Source of the DNA: Flavobacteriaceae bacterium
Lineage (GTDB): Bacteria > Bacteroidota > Bacteroidia > Flavobacteriales > Flavobacteriaceae
Assembly: GCA_013042255.1 (NCBI GenBank)
Contig: JABDQK010000101.1
Location: forward strand, 1 to 12,069
Direction: 5' to 3'
Length of the DNA stretch: 12,069 nucleotides
Of this stretch, positions 1-6,073 are shown one piece after another. The notes beneath the pieces were generated by a model. That model was given only the letters and a program-made list of their open reading frames with translations, was not told the origin of the DNA and searched no databases. The first letter of the stretch is position 1. Each line of letters starts with the position of its first letter. The position numbers were made by a program, and so were the translations under genes.

Positions 1-299
1 TGTTTGCTTAAGACATTCCAGCGATTAAAATTTTCAGGAGTAAAAAGGTTGGAATCTCTGATGGCGAGGACAATGGCGTTGCCTTCCTCTCCAAATTGTT
101 TTAGAAATTCCTCGTATTCAAGATTGATGGGATGGTCATCGGGAAGGAGATTGGCCTGCGTATTGGAAAATCGCATGTTTTGCCATTGAAAGCCAAAGAA
201 TACAGTAATGGCGGCAATAATAACCAAAATCAGGATCCGGTTTCTCAGGATGATCCTTGCCGTCCTCGGCCAAAAATTTTGTGAGAGCTTAGCTACCAT
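1..299 (-). CDS. RND/MMPL-family exporter, N-terminal fragment (cut by window edge)
   Basis: This reading frame stays open from an ATG at 299-297 to the left edge and gives 99 residues without a stop. A basic N-terminus (AKLSQNFWPRTARIILRNR) is followed by one hydrophobic helix at about residues 20-37. An extracytoplasmic stretch follows with NLLPDDHPIN..YEEFLKQFG..GNAIVLAI at about residues 50-82. That arrangement, TM1 followed by an LLPDDHP-type motif and a porter-domain start, is typical of the 'predicted exporter of the RND superfamily' (MMPL/patched-like) proteins of Bacteroidota. Such proteins usually run to about 750-800 residues with two repeats of six helices, so about 85% is missing here. 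The substrate cannot be told; lipids or hydrophobic compounds are usual for the family. The start is firm because the frame has no other ATG before a TAG at 351-353. The gene is divergent from the small membrane protein at 519. Confidence 0.82.
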   Translation of the reverse strand, partial: MVAKLSQNFWPRTARIILRNRILILVIIAAITVFFGFQWQNMRFSNTQANLLPDDHPINLEYEEFLKQFGEEGNAIVLAIRDSNLFTPENFNRWNVLSK

Positions 300-399
300 A
301 TTGTATGTAAAAAGGCCCGGTACTGTTTGTGGAGTCTCTTGTATTGAAATCTAAATACGGGATAAATCCTATTCCTGACCAAGGCTTTTCAAACGCGGT

Positions 400-407
400 C
401 AAAGGTA
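400..407 (-). promoter_or_regulatory. Candidate promoter -7 element for the RND/MMPL exporter
   Basis: Read on the minus strand this is TACCTTTG, an exact match to the Bacteroidota -7 consensus TAnnTTTG. It would start a transcript near 393 with a leader of about 95 nt before the exporter ATG. No good TTTG or TTG -33 element lies 19-21 bp upstream, so the call rests on half of the consensus. The palindrome at 432-446 lies about 25 bp upstream of it, where an activator or upstream-bound repressor could act. Confidence 0.35.
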
Positions 408-431
408 GAAAATGCATGGCAGTGTTCCTAG

Positions 432-446
432 TTTCCCAATGGGAAA
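432..446. repeat. Perfect 15-bp palindrome (TTTCCCA-A-TGGGAAA)
   Basis: Two 7-bp arms with perfect dyad symmetry flank a single central base. The site lies in the 219-bp region between the divergent exporter and small-membrane-protein genes. The length and the one-base spacer suit a binding site for a homodimeric regulator better than a terminator: the hairpin loop would be too tight, and no U-tract follows on either strand. The regulator is unknown. Confidence 0.4.
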
Positions 447-518
447 TACCGCATAAGGGAATATGCTTAGAAACTGTACATTTATAAATCTGAAAGGAAG
501 AAAAATAGCAGAAAAAAA

Positions 519-647
519 ATGTCGCAGCACAAAAAGTTCTGGAAGTTTGAACGAAAAATCTACAGATTACTAATTGTACTTTGCACTATAGCCCTTGTGC
601 TGGCTATTCTGGCTATGTACTTTTTTGAGAACGGGAGGAGTCTTTAA
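519..647 (+). CDS. Small single-pass membrane protein (42 aa)
   Basis: I do not recognise a family. The frame runs ATG (519-521) to TAA (645-647) and encodes 42 residues. A polar, strongly basic N-terminus (SQHKKFWKFERKIYR, residues 2-16) is followed by one continuous hydrophobic helix (LLIVLCTIALVLAILAMYFF, residues 17-36) and a short polar tail (ENGRSL). By the positive-inside rule the N-terminus should be cytoplasmic. The charge layout, with all positives on one side of a clean helix of about 20 residues, is not what random sequence usually gives. The gene sits alone between a divergent exporter and the convergent frr, whose stop is only 15 bp away. It has no clear Shine-Dalgarno; the purine-rich run before the ATG is AT-rich, as is usual in this group. 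The start is the only ATG after the in-frame TAG at 468-470. Its role, perhaps as a small partner of a membrane complex, is unknown. Confidence 0.55.
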   Translation: MSQHKKFWKFERKIYRLLIVLCTIALVLAILAMYFFENGRSL

Positions 648-662
648 TTGGGGTTGCCGAAC

Positions 663-1217
663 CTACACCTTCATAATCTCTACTTCTTTCAGATCGAGGA
701 TCTGGTCAATTTTAGTTACGTAGCTATCAGTTAGTTCCTGAATATCGATGATGGCGTTTTTTTCCAAATCTTCTGAAACATCGAGATTTTTAATATCCTT
801 ATTGGCCTCCTGTCTGGCACTTCTGACACTCACTTTAGCATCTTCTGCTTCGGCTTTTGCCTGTTTAACCAATTGTATCCTTCTCTCTTCAGTAAGCGGA
901 GGAACATTAATAATCACAAAGTCGCCATTGTTCATAGGGTTAAATCCAAGATTCGCATTCATAATCGCCGTTTCGATCACCTGCAGCATGCTTTTTTCCC
1001 AGGGCTGAACTGATATGGTACGTGCGTCCGGGGTATTGATATTGGATACCTGGGAAAGCGGAGTCTGGGAGCCGTAATAGTCGACCATGACAGATGAGAG
1101 CATAGCAGGGCTCGCTTTTCCCGCCCGGATCTTTACCAGTTCTTTCTCCAGGTGAGAGATGGCACTATCCATACTCTCCTTAGCTGTATCTATGACAAAA
1201 TTTACCTCTTCGTTCAT
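663..1217 (-). CDS. frr: Ribosome recycling factor
   Basis: RRF binds the post-termination ribosome and, with EF-G and IF3, splits it into subunits for a new round of translation in the cytoplasm. At 184 residues it has the normal family length of about 185. The family landmarks are present: a start on the long three-helix bundle (SHLEKELVKIRAGKASPAML, about 21-40), the domain II beta region with the VDYYGSQTPLSQVSNI and TISVQPWEKSML motifs (about 45-80), NPMNNGDFVIINVPPLTEERR (about 93-113), and the return helices KQAKAEAEDAKVSVRSARQEANKDIK. The arginines needed for ribosome binding (R31 in KIRAGKA and R111-R112 in EERR) are intact. The gene follows pyrH by 41 bp on the same strand, the common pyrH-frr pairing, so it is very likely co-transcribed with it. 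No hairpin terminator follows. The gene ends 15 bp from a convergent small gene. Confidence 0.97.
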   Translation of the reverse strand: MNEEVNFVIDTAKESMDSAISHLEKELVKIRAGKASPAMLSSVMVDYYGSQTPLSQVSNINTPDARTISVQPWEKSMLQVIETAIMNANLGFNPMNNGDFVIINVPPLTEERRIQLVKQAKAEAEDAKVSVRSARQEANKDIKNLDVSEDLEKNAIIDIQELTDSYVTKIDQILDLKEVEIMKV

Positions 1218-1258
1218 AAAATCAATTTAAAAACAAAGTAACACAATTTTTTGAAAAA

Positions 1259-1996
<738 letters not shown>

Positions 1997-2087
1997 TTAA
2001 AATATTCGAGGCGAATCTGTTGGCCTTCGTCGGATTTTCCAGAACTTGCGCATTAAATAGTTATCAGATGTACAAAAACCTGTATGT

Positions 2088-2105
2088 ATTACCACTGTTG
2101 GTAAT
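2088..2105. repeat. Inverted repeat in the tsf-pyrH gap (ATTACCA-ctgt-TGGTAAT)
   Basis: Perfect 7-bp arms flank a 4-base loop in the 245-bp gap between the terminator after tsf and the pyrH start. No U-tract follows, so it is not an intrinsic terminator. It could be an operator or, if a transcript starts upstream of it, a leader hairpin ahead of pyrH. Chance remains possible in AT-rich spacer DNA. Confidence 0.35.
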
Positions 2106-2159
2106 GCTTTTGGGTTGGGCAGAAGGTAATTTCCTTAAGACAGGCCTGGTTAGGGCCAT

Positions 2160-2191
2160 AAAAAAACCGCCTTCGAAAAGAGAGGCGGTTT
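2160..2191 (-). terminator. Intrinsic terminator of the rpsB-tsf operon
   Basis: Read on the minus strand, AAACCGCC pairs perfectly with GGCGGTTT (8 bp, loop of 12 at 2172-2183). The stem runs straight into seven Ts (As at 2160-2166 on the plus strand). It lies 20 nt past the tsf stop. This cleanly separates the ribosomal operon from pyrH-frr. The plus-strand side lacks a U-tract, so it acts in one direction. Confidence 0.9.
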
Positions 2192-2211
2192 AAAGATGTA
2201 AAATGTATTAT

Positions 2212-3036
2212 TTAACCTAGTGCAACCCGCTCAAACCCGGTTACTTCCAGGCTGGAGTCAACAGATTTCACATATTGAGCAACACTTTTTTTACTGTCTT
2301 TGATAAAGTCCTGATTTACCAGTGTATTGTCTTTAAAGAATCGCTTAAGTTTTCCCTGAGCGATCTTATCCAGCATCTCTTCTGGCTTACCTTCCTGCCT
2401 TAACTGATCTTTGGCAATCTCAATCTCCTTATCAATAGTTTCCTGATCAACACCACTCTGATCCAATGCTACAGGATTCATAGCTGCTGCCTGCATAGCA
2501 ACGTCTTTGGCAGCTTCTTCAACTCCTTCTACAGAAGCTGACAGTCCAACCAGGGTTGCGATCTTGTTTCCTGCGTGGATGTAAGATCCAACGAATGGAG
2601 CAGATAGCCTTCTGAATCCACCAATTTCTATCTTCTCCCCAATAACTCCGGTTTGTTCAGTAAGTTTCTCCTGAACGGTAATTCCATTGTAATTGGCCTG
2701 AAGGAAAGCTTCTTTATCATCATACTGAAGAGCTAATTCTGCCAGCTCTGTTGCCAGACTAACAAAAGTCTCGTTCTTGGCTACAAAGTCGGTTTCACAA
2801 TTCAGAGAGATGATTACTCCAGCTGTTTTATCTGCATTTACTTTGGCGATTGCGGCACCTTCAGAAGAATCTCTGTCTGCTCTTTTGGCAGCCACTTTTT
2901 GTCCTTTTTTTCGAAGGATTTCGATTGCTTTGTCGAAATCACCTTCAGCTTCAACCAATGCATTTTTACAATCCATCATACCGGCTCCGGTAGTTTTTCT
3001 CAATGTATTTACATCAGCGGCGGTAATTTTTACCAT
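2212..3036 (-). CDS. tsf: Elongation factor Ts
   Basis: EF-Ts is the guanine-nucleotide exchange factor that strips GDP from EF-Tu during elongation. The N-terminal UBA-like module (KITAADVNTLRKTTGAGMMDCKNALVEAEGDFDKAIEILRKKG, about 2-46) is followed by the signature CETDFVAKNETF (about 79-90), whose TDFV stretch contacts the EF-Tu G domain. The core and coiled-coil regions follow, with GEKIEIGGFRR and AMQAAAMNPVAL. At 274 residues it is normal for Bacteroidota. Two consecutive ATGs exist (3039 and 3036). I take the second because family members begin M-(A/V)-K-I-T-A-A-D-V; the choice changes only one residue. The gene follows rpsB by about 55 bp in the usual rpsB-tsf pair and ends at a clear terminator. 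Confidence 0.97.
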   Translation of the reverse strand: MVKITAADVNTLRKTTGAGMMDCKNALVEAEGDFDKAIEILRKKGQKVAAKRADRDSSEGAAIAKVNADKTAGVIISLNCETDFVAKNETFVSLATELAELALQYDDKEAFLQANYNGITVQEKLTEQTGVIGEKIEIGGFRRLSAPFVGSYIHAGNKIATLVGLSASVEGVEEAAKDVAMQAAAMNPVALDQSGVDQETIDKEIEIAKDQLRQEGKPEEMLDKIAQGKLKRFFKDNTLVNQDFIKDSKKSVAQYVKSVDSSLEVTGFERVALG

Positions 3037-3092
3037 CATAATATTGTTTTTTTCAGATGCCGGAAAATGGCAATCTGTATGTTAATTTTAAT

Positions 3093-4208
3093 TTATTCTA
3101 CTCCGGCTTTGGTATTATCCTGCCATTCCTTTAATTCGTCCCATTTTCCTTCAGCTGCCATCTTTGCCTGCTTTGGCCATGATGCGGGATTTTTTGATGC
3201 ATAGCGCGATCCTGCATCGGCCAGGATAGCTTTAAGGTCGTCTTCCGACTTTCCAGCTAACTCAGCAAAAGAGTTAATACCTGCTTTATTGAAAACCTCT
3301 GAAATTTTAGGGCCAATTCCTTCCACTTTGGTCAGGTCGTCTGCAGCTGTTTTCTCAGCCTTTTTAGGGGCCGCTTTTTTAGCAACTGTTTCTTTTTCTT
3401 CTGCTTTTGGAGCTGCTTTGGCCTTTGGAGCTTTTTCTTCTTTTACTTCTTCAGTTTCTTTCTTTTTGGCTTTTGGTGCCTTTGCCTCCTGTCCTTCTGT
3501 AGCAGCCTGTTTCTCAGATTTACGTTCCGTTAATCCTTCAGCAACAGCATTGGTTACATGTGTCATGATGATTTCAATCGACTTTGATGCGTCGTCGTTC
3601 GAAGGAATAACAAAATCGATCGGACGAGGATCAGAATTTGTATCTACCATGGCGAAGATCGGAATGTTGAGTTTCTGGGCTTCTTTTACTGCGATATGCT
3701 CACGCATTGTATCGACAATAAAAAGCGCACCAGGCAGTCTGGTCATTTCCGAAATGGATCCGAGGTTTTTTTCAAGCTTCGCACGTAAGCGATCAACCTG
3801 TAAACGTTCTTTCTTAGAGAGCGTAAGGAACGTGCCATCTTTTTTCATCCGGTCAATGGAAGCCATTTTCTTAACTGCCTTACGGATAGTAACAAAGTTG
3901 GTTAACATTCCACCAGGCCACCGTTCCGTGATGTAAGGCATATTAACATTAGCTACTTTTTCCGCAACAATGTCTTTTGCCTGCTTTTTAGTTGCAACAA
4001 ATAAGATTTTCCTTCCGGAAGCCGCAATTTTCTTCAAAGCCTCAGAGGCTTCTTCAAGTTTTGCTGCTGTTTTGTAGAGGTTGATAACGTGGATCCCATT
4101 GCGCTCCATATAAATATATGGGGCCATATTAGGATTCCATTTTCTTGTGAGGTGACCGAAGTGTACACCTGCTTCTAAAAGATCTTTTACTTCTGCTTTT
4201 TTTGCCAT
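3093..4208 (-). CDS. rpsB: Ribosomal protein S2 with C-terminal helix-hairpin-helix extension
   Basis: S2 (uS2) joins the 30S subunit late, bridging head and body near S1. Residues 1-230 are an ordinary S2: GVHFGHLTRKWNPNMAPYIY near the start, TERWPGGMLTNF (94-105), the coiled-coil insert around KKERLQVDRLRAKLEKNLG, PGALFIVD (159-166) and VDTNSDPRPIDFVIPSNDDA (188-207). The usual length is about 230-280, and this protein has 371. Residues 231-290 form a low-complexity linker of Lys, Ala, Glu and Pro. Residues 291-371 form a compact domain with a helix-hairpin-helix motif LTKVEGIGPKISEVFNKAGI (292-311) and a Trp-rich tail (WPKQAKMAAEGKWDELKEWQ). This is the HhH_5/DUF4332-like module that in many bacteria is fused to L21 or other proteins. 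The domain boundaries are seen; the module's name is from memory. The gene lies 215 bp after rpsI and just before tsf. Confidence 0.95.
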   Translation of the reverse strand: MAKKAEVKDLLEAGVHFGHLTRKWNPNMAPYIYMERNGIHVINLYKTAAKLEEASEALKKIAASGRKILFVATKKQAKDIVAEKVANVNMPYITERWPGGMLTNFVTIRKAVKKMASIDRMKKDGTFLTLSKKERLQVDRLRAKLEKNLGSISEMTRLPGALFIVDTMREHIAVKEAQKLNIPIFAMVDTNSDPRPIDFVIPSNDDASKSIEIIMTHVTNAVAEGLTERKSEKQAATEGQEAKAPKAKKKETEEVKEEKAPKAKAAPKAEEKETVAKKAAPKKAEKTAADDLTKVEGIGPKISEVFNKAGINSFAELAGKSEDDLKAILADAGSRYASKNPASWPKQAKMAAEGKWDELKEWQDNTKAGVE

Positions 4209-4251
4209 TTTAATTAGTTTACGTTCTTATGAATTAGCAATGGCCGAGTGG

Positions 4252-4346
4252 AATTCTGAAACAGAATGCCTCAACCATTTAGATGCTAAACTAAATTTTT
4301 CCAAATCTGCCGCTGTCTAATAAAGACGTTGCTTCAATTCAGAATT
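4252..4346 (-). promoter_or_regulatory. Candidate structured rpsB leader with alternative pairings
   Basis: In the 215-bp rpsI-rpsB gap, the plus-strand segment AATTCTGAA (4252-4260) is complementary over 9 bp to TTCAGAATT (4338-4346). Its core ATTCTG (4253-4258) is also complementary to CAGAAT immediately beside it (4262-4267, 3-base loop). The two pairings exclude each other in the transcript, and the proximal one ends about 45 nt before the rpsB start codon. A further small hairpin (GTCCC 4353-4357 with GGGAC 4365-4369) lies just upstream in the transcript. In E. coli, S2 is known to repress rpsB-tsf through its leader. Whether this leader does the same is inference. Confidence 0.35.
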
Positions 4347-4396
4347 TTAATTGTCCCATGACAAGGGACTTTCAATGAACTTGGGTTACTATATGT

Positions 4397-4412
4397 GTAC
4401 TCAATAGAGTAC
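4397..4412. repeat. Hairpin just after rpsI (GTACTC-aata-GAGTAC)
   Basis: A perfect 6-bp stem with a 4-base loop lies 12 bp past the rpsI stop in the direction of transcription. No run of Ts follows on the minus strand, so it does not read as an intrinsic terminator. It may be a partial attenuator, an mRNA-end stabiliser or part of the rpsB leader. Confidence 0.4.
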
Positions 4413-4423
4413 GATTTAAAAAA

Positions 4424-4810
4424 TTATCGTTTGGAGAACTGGAATTTCTTACGGGCTTTTTTCTGTCCGAATTTCTTACGCTCTACCATTCTTGGATCTC
4501 TGGTTAAGAGGCCTTCTGGTTTTAAGGTCAGTCTGTGCTCAGCGTCAATTTCGCAAAGAGCTCTTGATAATGCCAGTCTGATAGCCTCGGCCTGCCCGGT
4601 AATTCCTCCACCATAGACGTTTACATTAACGTCATAGCTGTCTTCATTGTTCGTAATAGCGAAAGGCTGCTTTACTTTGTATTGAAGAGTAGCGGTTGGA
4701 AAGTACTCGGTAAGATCTTTTTTATTGATGGTAATGGCTCCTTTACCCTTCGAAAGATAAACACGGGCTACGGCTGTTTTCCTTCTGCCAATTTTATGAA
4801 CTATATCCAT
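4424..4810 (-). CDS. rpsI: Ribosomal protein S9
   Basis: S9 (uS9) is a 30S head protein whose basic C-terminal tail reaches the P-site tRNA. The 128-residue product has every family landmark: [25 protein letters not shown] at the start, YFPT, the central [22 protein letters not shown] (about 64-85), [27 protein letters not shown] at the end, and the terminal -SKR tail that contacts the anticodon stem. It begins only 2 bp after the rplM stop, so translation is likely coupled to L13. L13-S9 is one of the most conserved ribosomal gene pairs. Nothing is unusual in the protein. Confidence 0.98.
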   Translation of the reverse strand: MDIVHKIGRRKTAVARVYLSKGKGAITINKKDLTEYFPTATLQYKVKQPFAITNNEDSYDVNVNVYGGGITGQAEAIRLALSRALCEIDAEHRLTLKPEGLLTRDPRMVERKKFGQKKARKKFQFSKR

Positions 4811-4812
4811 TA

Positions 4813-5265
4813 TTAAAGATCGTTAAGATTAATAGTTTTTGGTTTCTGAGCTTCCTGCTGATGTTCTGCTCCAGCATACACTTTCAGGTTTCTGAATAAT
4901 TCTGCACCTAATTTATTTTTAGGAAGCATTCCTTTTACAGCCCTTTCAACCACCGCAGCAGGATTTTTTGCTTTCAGTTCTTCAGCAGTAAGAGAACGCT
5001 GTCCACCGGGATATCCTGTGTGTCGGATATAGGTTTTGTCTTCCCATTTATTACCTGACAACTGTACTTTTTCAGCGTTAATAATAATTACATTATCCCC
5101 ACAATCCACATGAGGTGTGAAGTTAGGTTTGTTCTTCCCTCTTAGAATAATAGCCACTTTAGAGGCCATTCTTCCAAGTGTTTGTCCATCCGCATCTACA
5201 AGCAACCATTCTTTCTGAACAGTAGCTTTATTAGCTGAAACAGTCTTGTAGCTCAATGTATCCAC
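4813..5265 (-). CDS. rplM: Ribosomal protein L13
   Basis: L13 (uL13) is an early-assembling 50S protein. The 150-residue product shows the family pattern [52 protein letters not shown] near the start, followed by [16 protein letters not shown] and the core [34 protein letters not shown]. The start codon is GTG (5265-5263). The predicted N-terminus [15 protein letters not shown] agrees with relatives, and the frame has no ATG before an in-frame stop at 5286-5284, so GTG is firm. The rare start may moderate initiation. The gene heads the cluster with rpsI 2 bp behind, driven by the promoter at 5314-5344. In E. coli, L13 represses its own operon through the leader. The short leader here has a hairpin at 5298-5310. 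Confidence 0.97.
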   Translation of the reverse strand: MDTLSYKTVSANKATVQKEWLLVDADGQTLGRMASKVAIILRGKNKPNFTPHVDCGDNVIIINAEKVQLSGNKWEDKTYIRHTGYPGGQRSLTAEELKAKNPAAVVERAVKGMLPKNKLGAELFRNLKVYAGAEHQQEAQKPKTINLNDL

Positions 5266-5297
5266 TACGATTTTATTTAAGAATTATACTTTTCATT

Positions 5298-5310
5298 CCC
5301 GTTTAACGGG
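5298..5310 (-). promoter_or_regulatory. Palindromic hairpin at the 5' end of the rplM leader
   Basis: CCCGTT and AACGGG form a perfect 6-bp dyad around one base. It lies directly downstream of the -7 element, so it would fall at or within a few bases of the transcript start, in a leader of only about 40-45 nt. It could be a 5'-terminal stem that stabilises the mRNA, an operator overlapping the start site, or part of an L13 control element. Confidence 0.4.
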
Positions 5311-5313
5311 CTG

Positions 5314-5344
5314 CAAATGTACAATTATTAAGTTGAATTACAAA
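5314..5344 (-). promoter_or_regulatory. Promoter of the rplM-rpsI operon
   Basis: On the minus strand the sequence is TTTG (5344-5341), a 19-bp spacer, then TACATTTG (5321-5314). This matches both boxes of the Bacteroidota primary sigma factor promoter, TTTG-N19-TAnnTTTG. Immediately upstream are four phased A-tracts on the coding strand (plus-strand T runs at 5351-5354, 5359-5364, 5367-5372 and 5380-5385). They occupy the -40 to -85 region and look like an UP element. The predicted start is near 5307-5310. Confidence 0.8.
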
Positions 5345-5503
5345 TGGTTGTTTTCTACTTTTTTACTTTTTTCTCGACATTTTTTAAAGCTGGAAAACAG
5401 GCGCAATCCTAACAGCATCACTCATTATATATATTGTCTGACACTATTCTTATACTTTTCCCGTTATTTGTGCGTTTTTAGAAATAGATAAAATCATGTG
5501 ATT

Positions 5504-6001
5504 ATGAGAAATACATATGTGCTTTTCCTTCTTACAAGTTTGCTTTTTAGTGCGTGTTCAACGGACAAAATGGACGAAGGTTCTTCTGATAGTATCCTGG
5601 GAACCTGGGATCTGACAGCTCTTGATATTGACCAACAAACAGCAACTGATGAAGAAGAATTCGGACAGGTAATACTGAGTGAACTCACATCAGAGGATTG
5701 CTTTCTGGTGAGCCTGACTTTTAATCAGGACCTTAGCCTGGTTACGGAAGACGCCTCTAACTACCTGGAGATTGGAGTTAACGCCGGAGGAACCGGATTG
5801 GAAGTGCCTTGTCCTGCCCAAAGGGATACACAAACAACTACTTATACCTATTCTGAAGGGGTATTGACCTTTGTGGATGAAAATCAGGTCACGGTATCAC
5901 TGGATGTTTTCATAGAAGGAAATGAAATGATTGTTTCTGCTCAGGAATTGGATGTTGAAAATTTTAATGCAGGAGGCGATCTGATTTTTACAAGAAGATA
6001 A
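5504..6001 (+). CDS. Lipocalin-like lipoprotein
   Basis: The function is unknown. The 165-residue product has a lipoprotein signal peptide: MRNTYVLFLLTSLLFSAC with lipid-accepting Cys18 (lipobox FSAC, a Phe at -3 being a common Bacteroidota variant). A short acidic linker (STDKMDEGSSDS) follows, as on surface-exposed lipoproteins of this phylum. The mature part starts with ILGTWDLTAL (31-40), the G-x-W entry strand of lipocalin-like domains, and continues with alternating beta strands to the last strand GGDLIFTRR. C66 and C103 could form a disulfide. This resembles small 'lipocalin family' proteins of Flavobacteriia (PF13648-like), but sequence conservation is low. I chose the ATG at 5504. 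An in-frame GTG at 5498 adds two residues ahead of the signal peptide and is less likely. The gene stands alone, divergent from rplM, and ends at a strong terminator shared with polA. Confidence 0.85.
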   Translation: MRNTYVLFLLTSLLFSACSTDKMDEGSSDSILGTWDLTALDIDQQTATDEEEFGQVILSELTSEDCFLVSLTFNQDLSLVTEDASNYLEIGVNAGGTGLEVPCPAQRDTQTTTYTYSEGVLTFVDENQVTVSLDVFIEGNEMIVSAQELDVENFNAGGDLIFTRR

Positions 6002-6020
6002 AGTAAATAAAAACACTAAT

Positions 6021-6054
6021 AAAAAGCCCTTCAGTAATGTGAAGGGCTTTTTTT
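6021..6054. terminator. Bidirectional terminator between the lipoprotein gene and polA
   Basis: A perfect 13-bp stem (AAAAAGCCCTTCA at 6021-6033 with TGAAGGGCTTTTT at 6040-6052) has a 6-base loop. Seven Ts follow on the plus strand (6048-6054), and five As lead in, giving T5 on the minus strand. It lies 19 bp after the lipoprotein stop and 19 bp after the polA stop. It therefore serves both convergent genes. Confidence 0.95.
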
Positions 6055-6073
6055 ATTTCGGGATAGTACTTTT

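Noticed and set aside
648..662. Terminator between the small membrane gene and frr
   Set aside because: The 15-bp gap and its flanks hold no inverted repeat with a U-tract on either strand.
3289..3936. 215-codon plus-strand open frame opposite rpsB
   Set aside because: The Ala, Ser and Phe-rich product is the reverse complement of the Lys/Ala/Glu-rich S2 linker. The low complexity explains the lack of stops.
5437..5460. Promoter for the lipoprotein gene (TACTTTTC at 5453-5460)
   Set aside because: The last base of the -7 box mismatches and the upstream TTG is only 16 bp away, so it is too weak to list as a feature.
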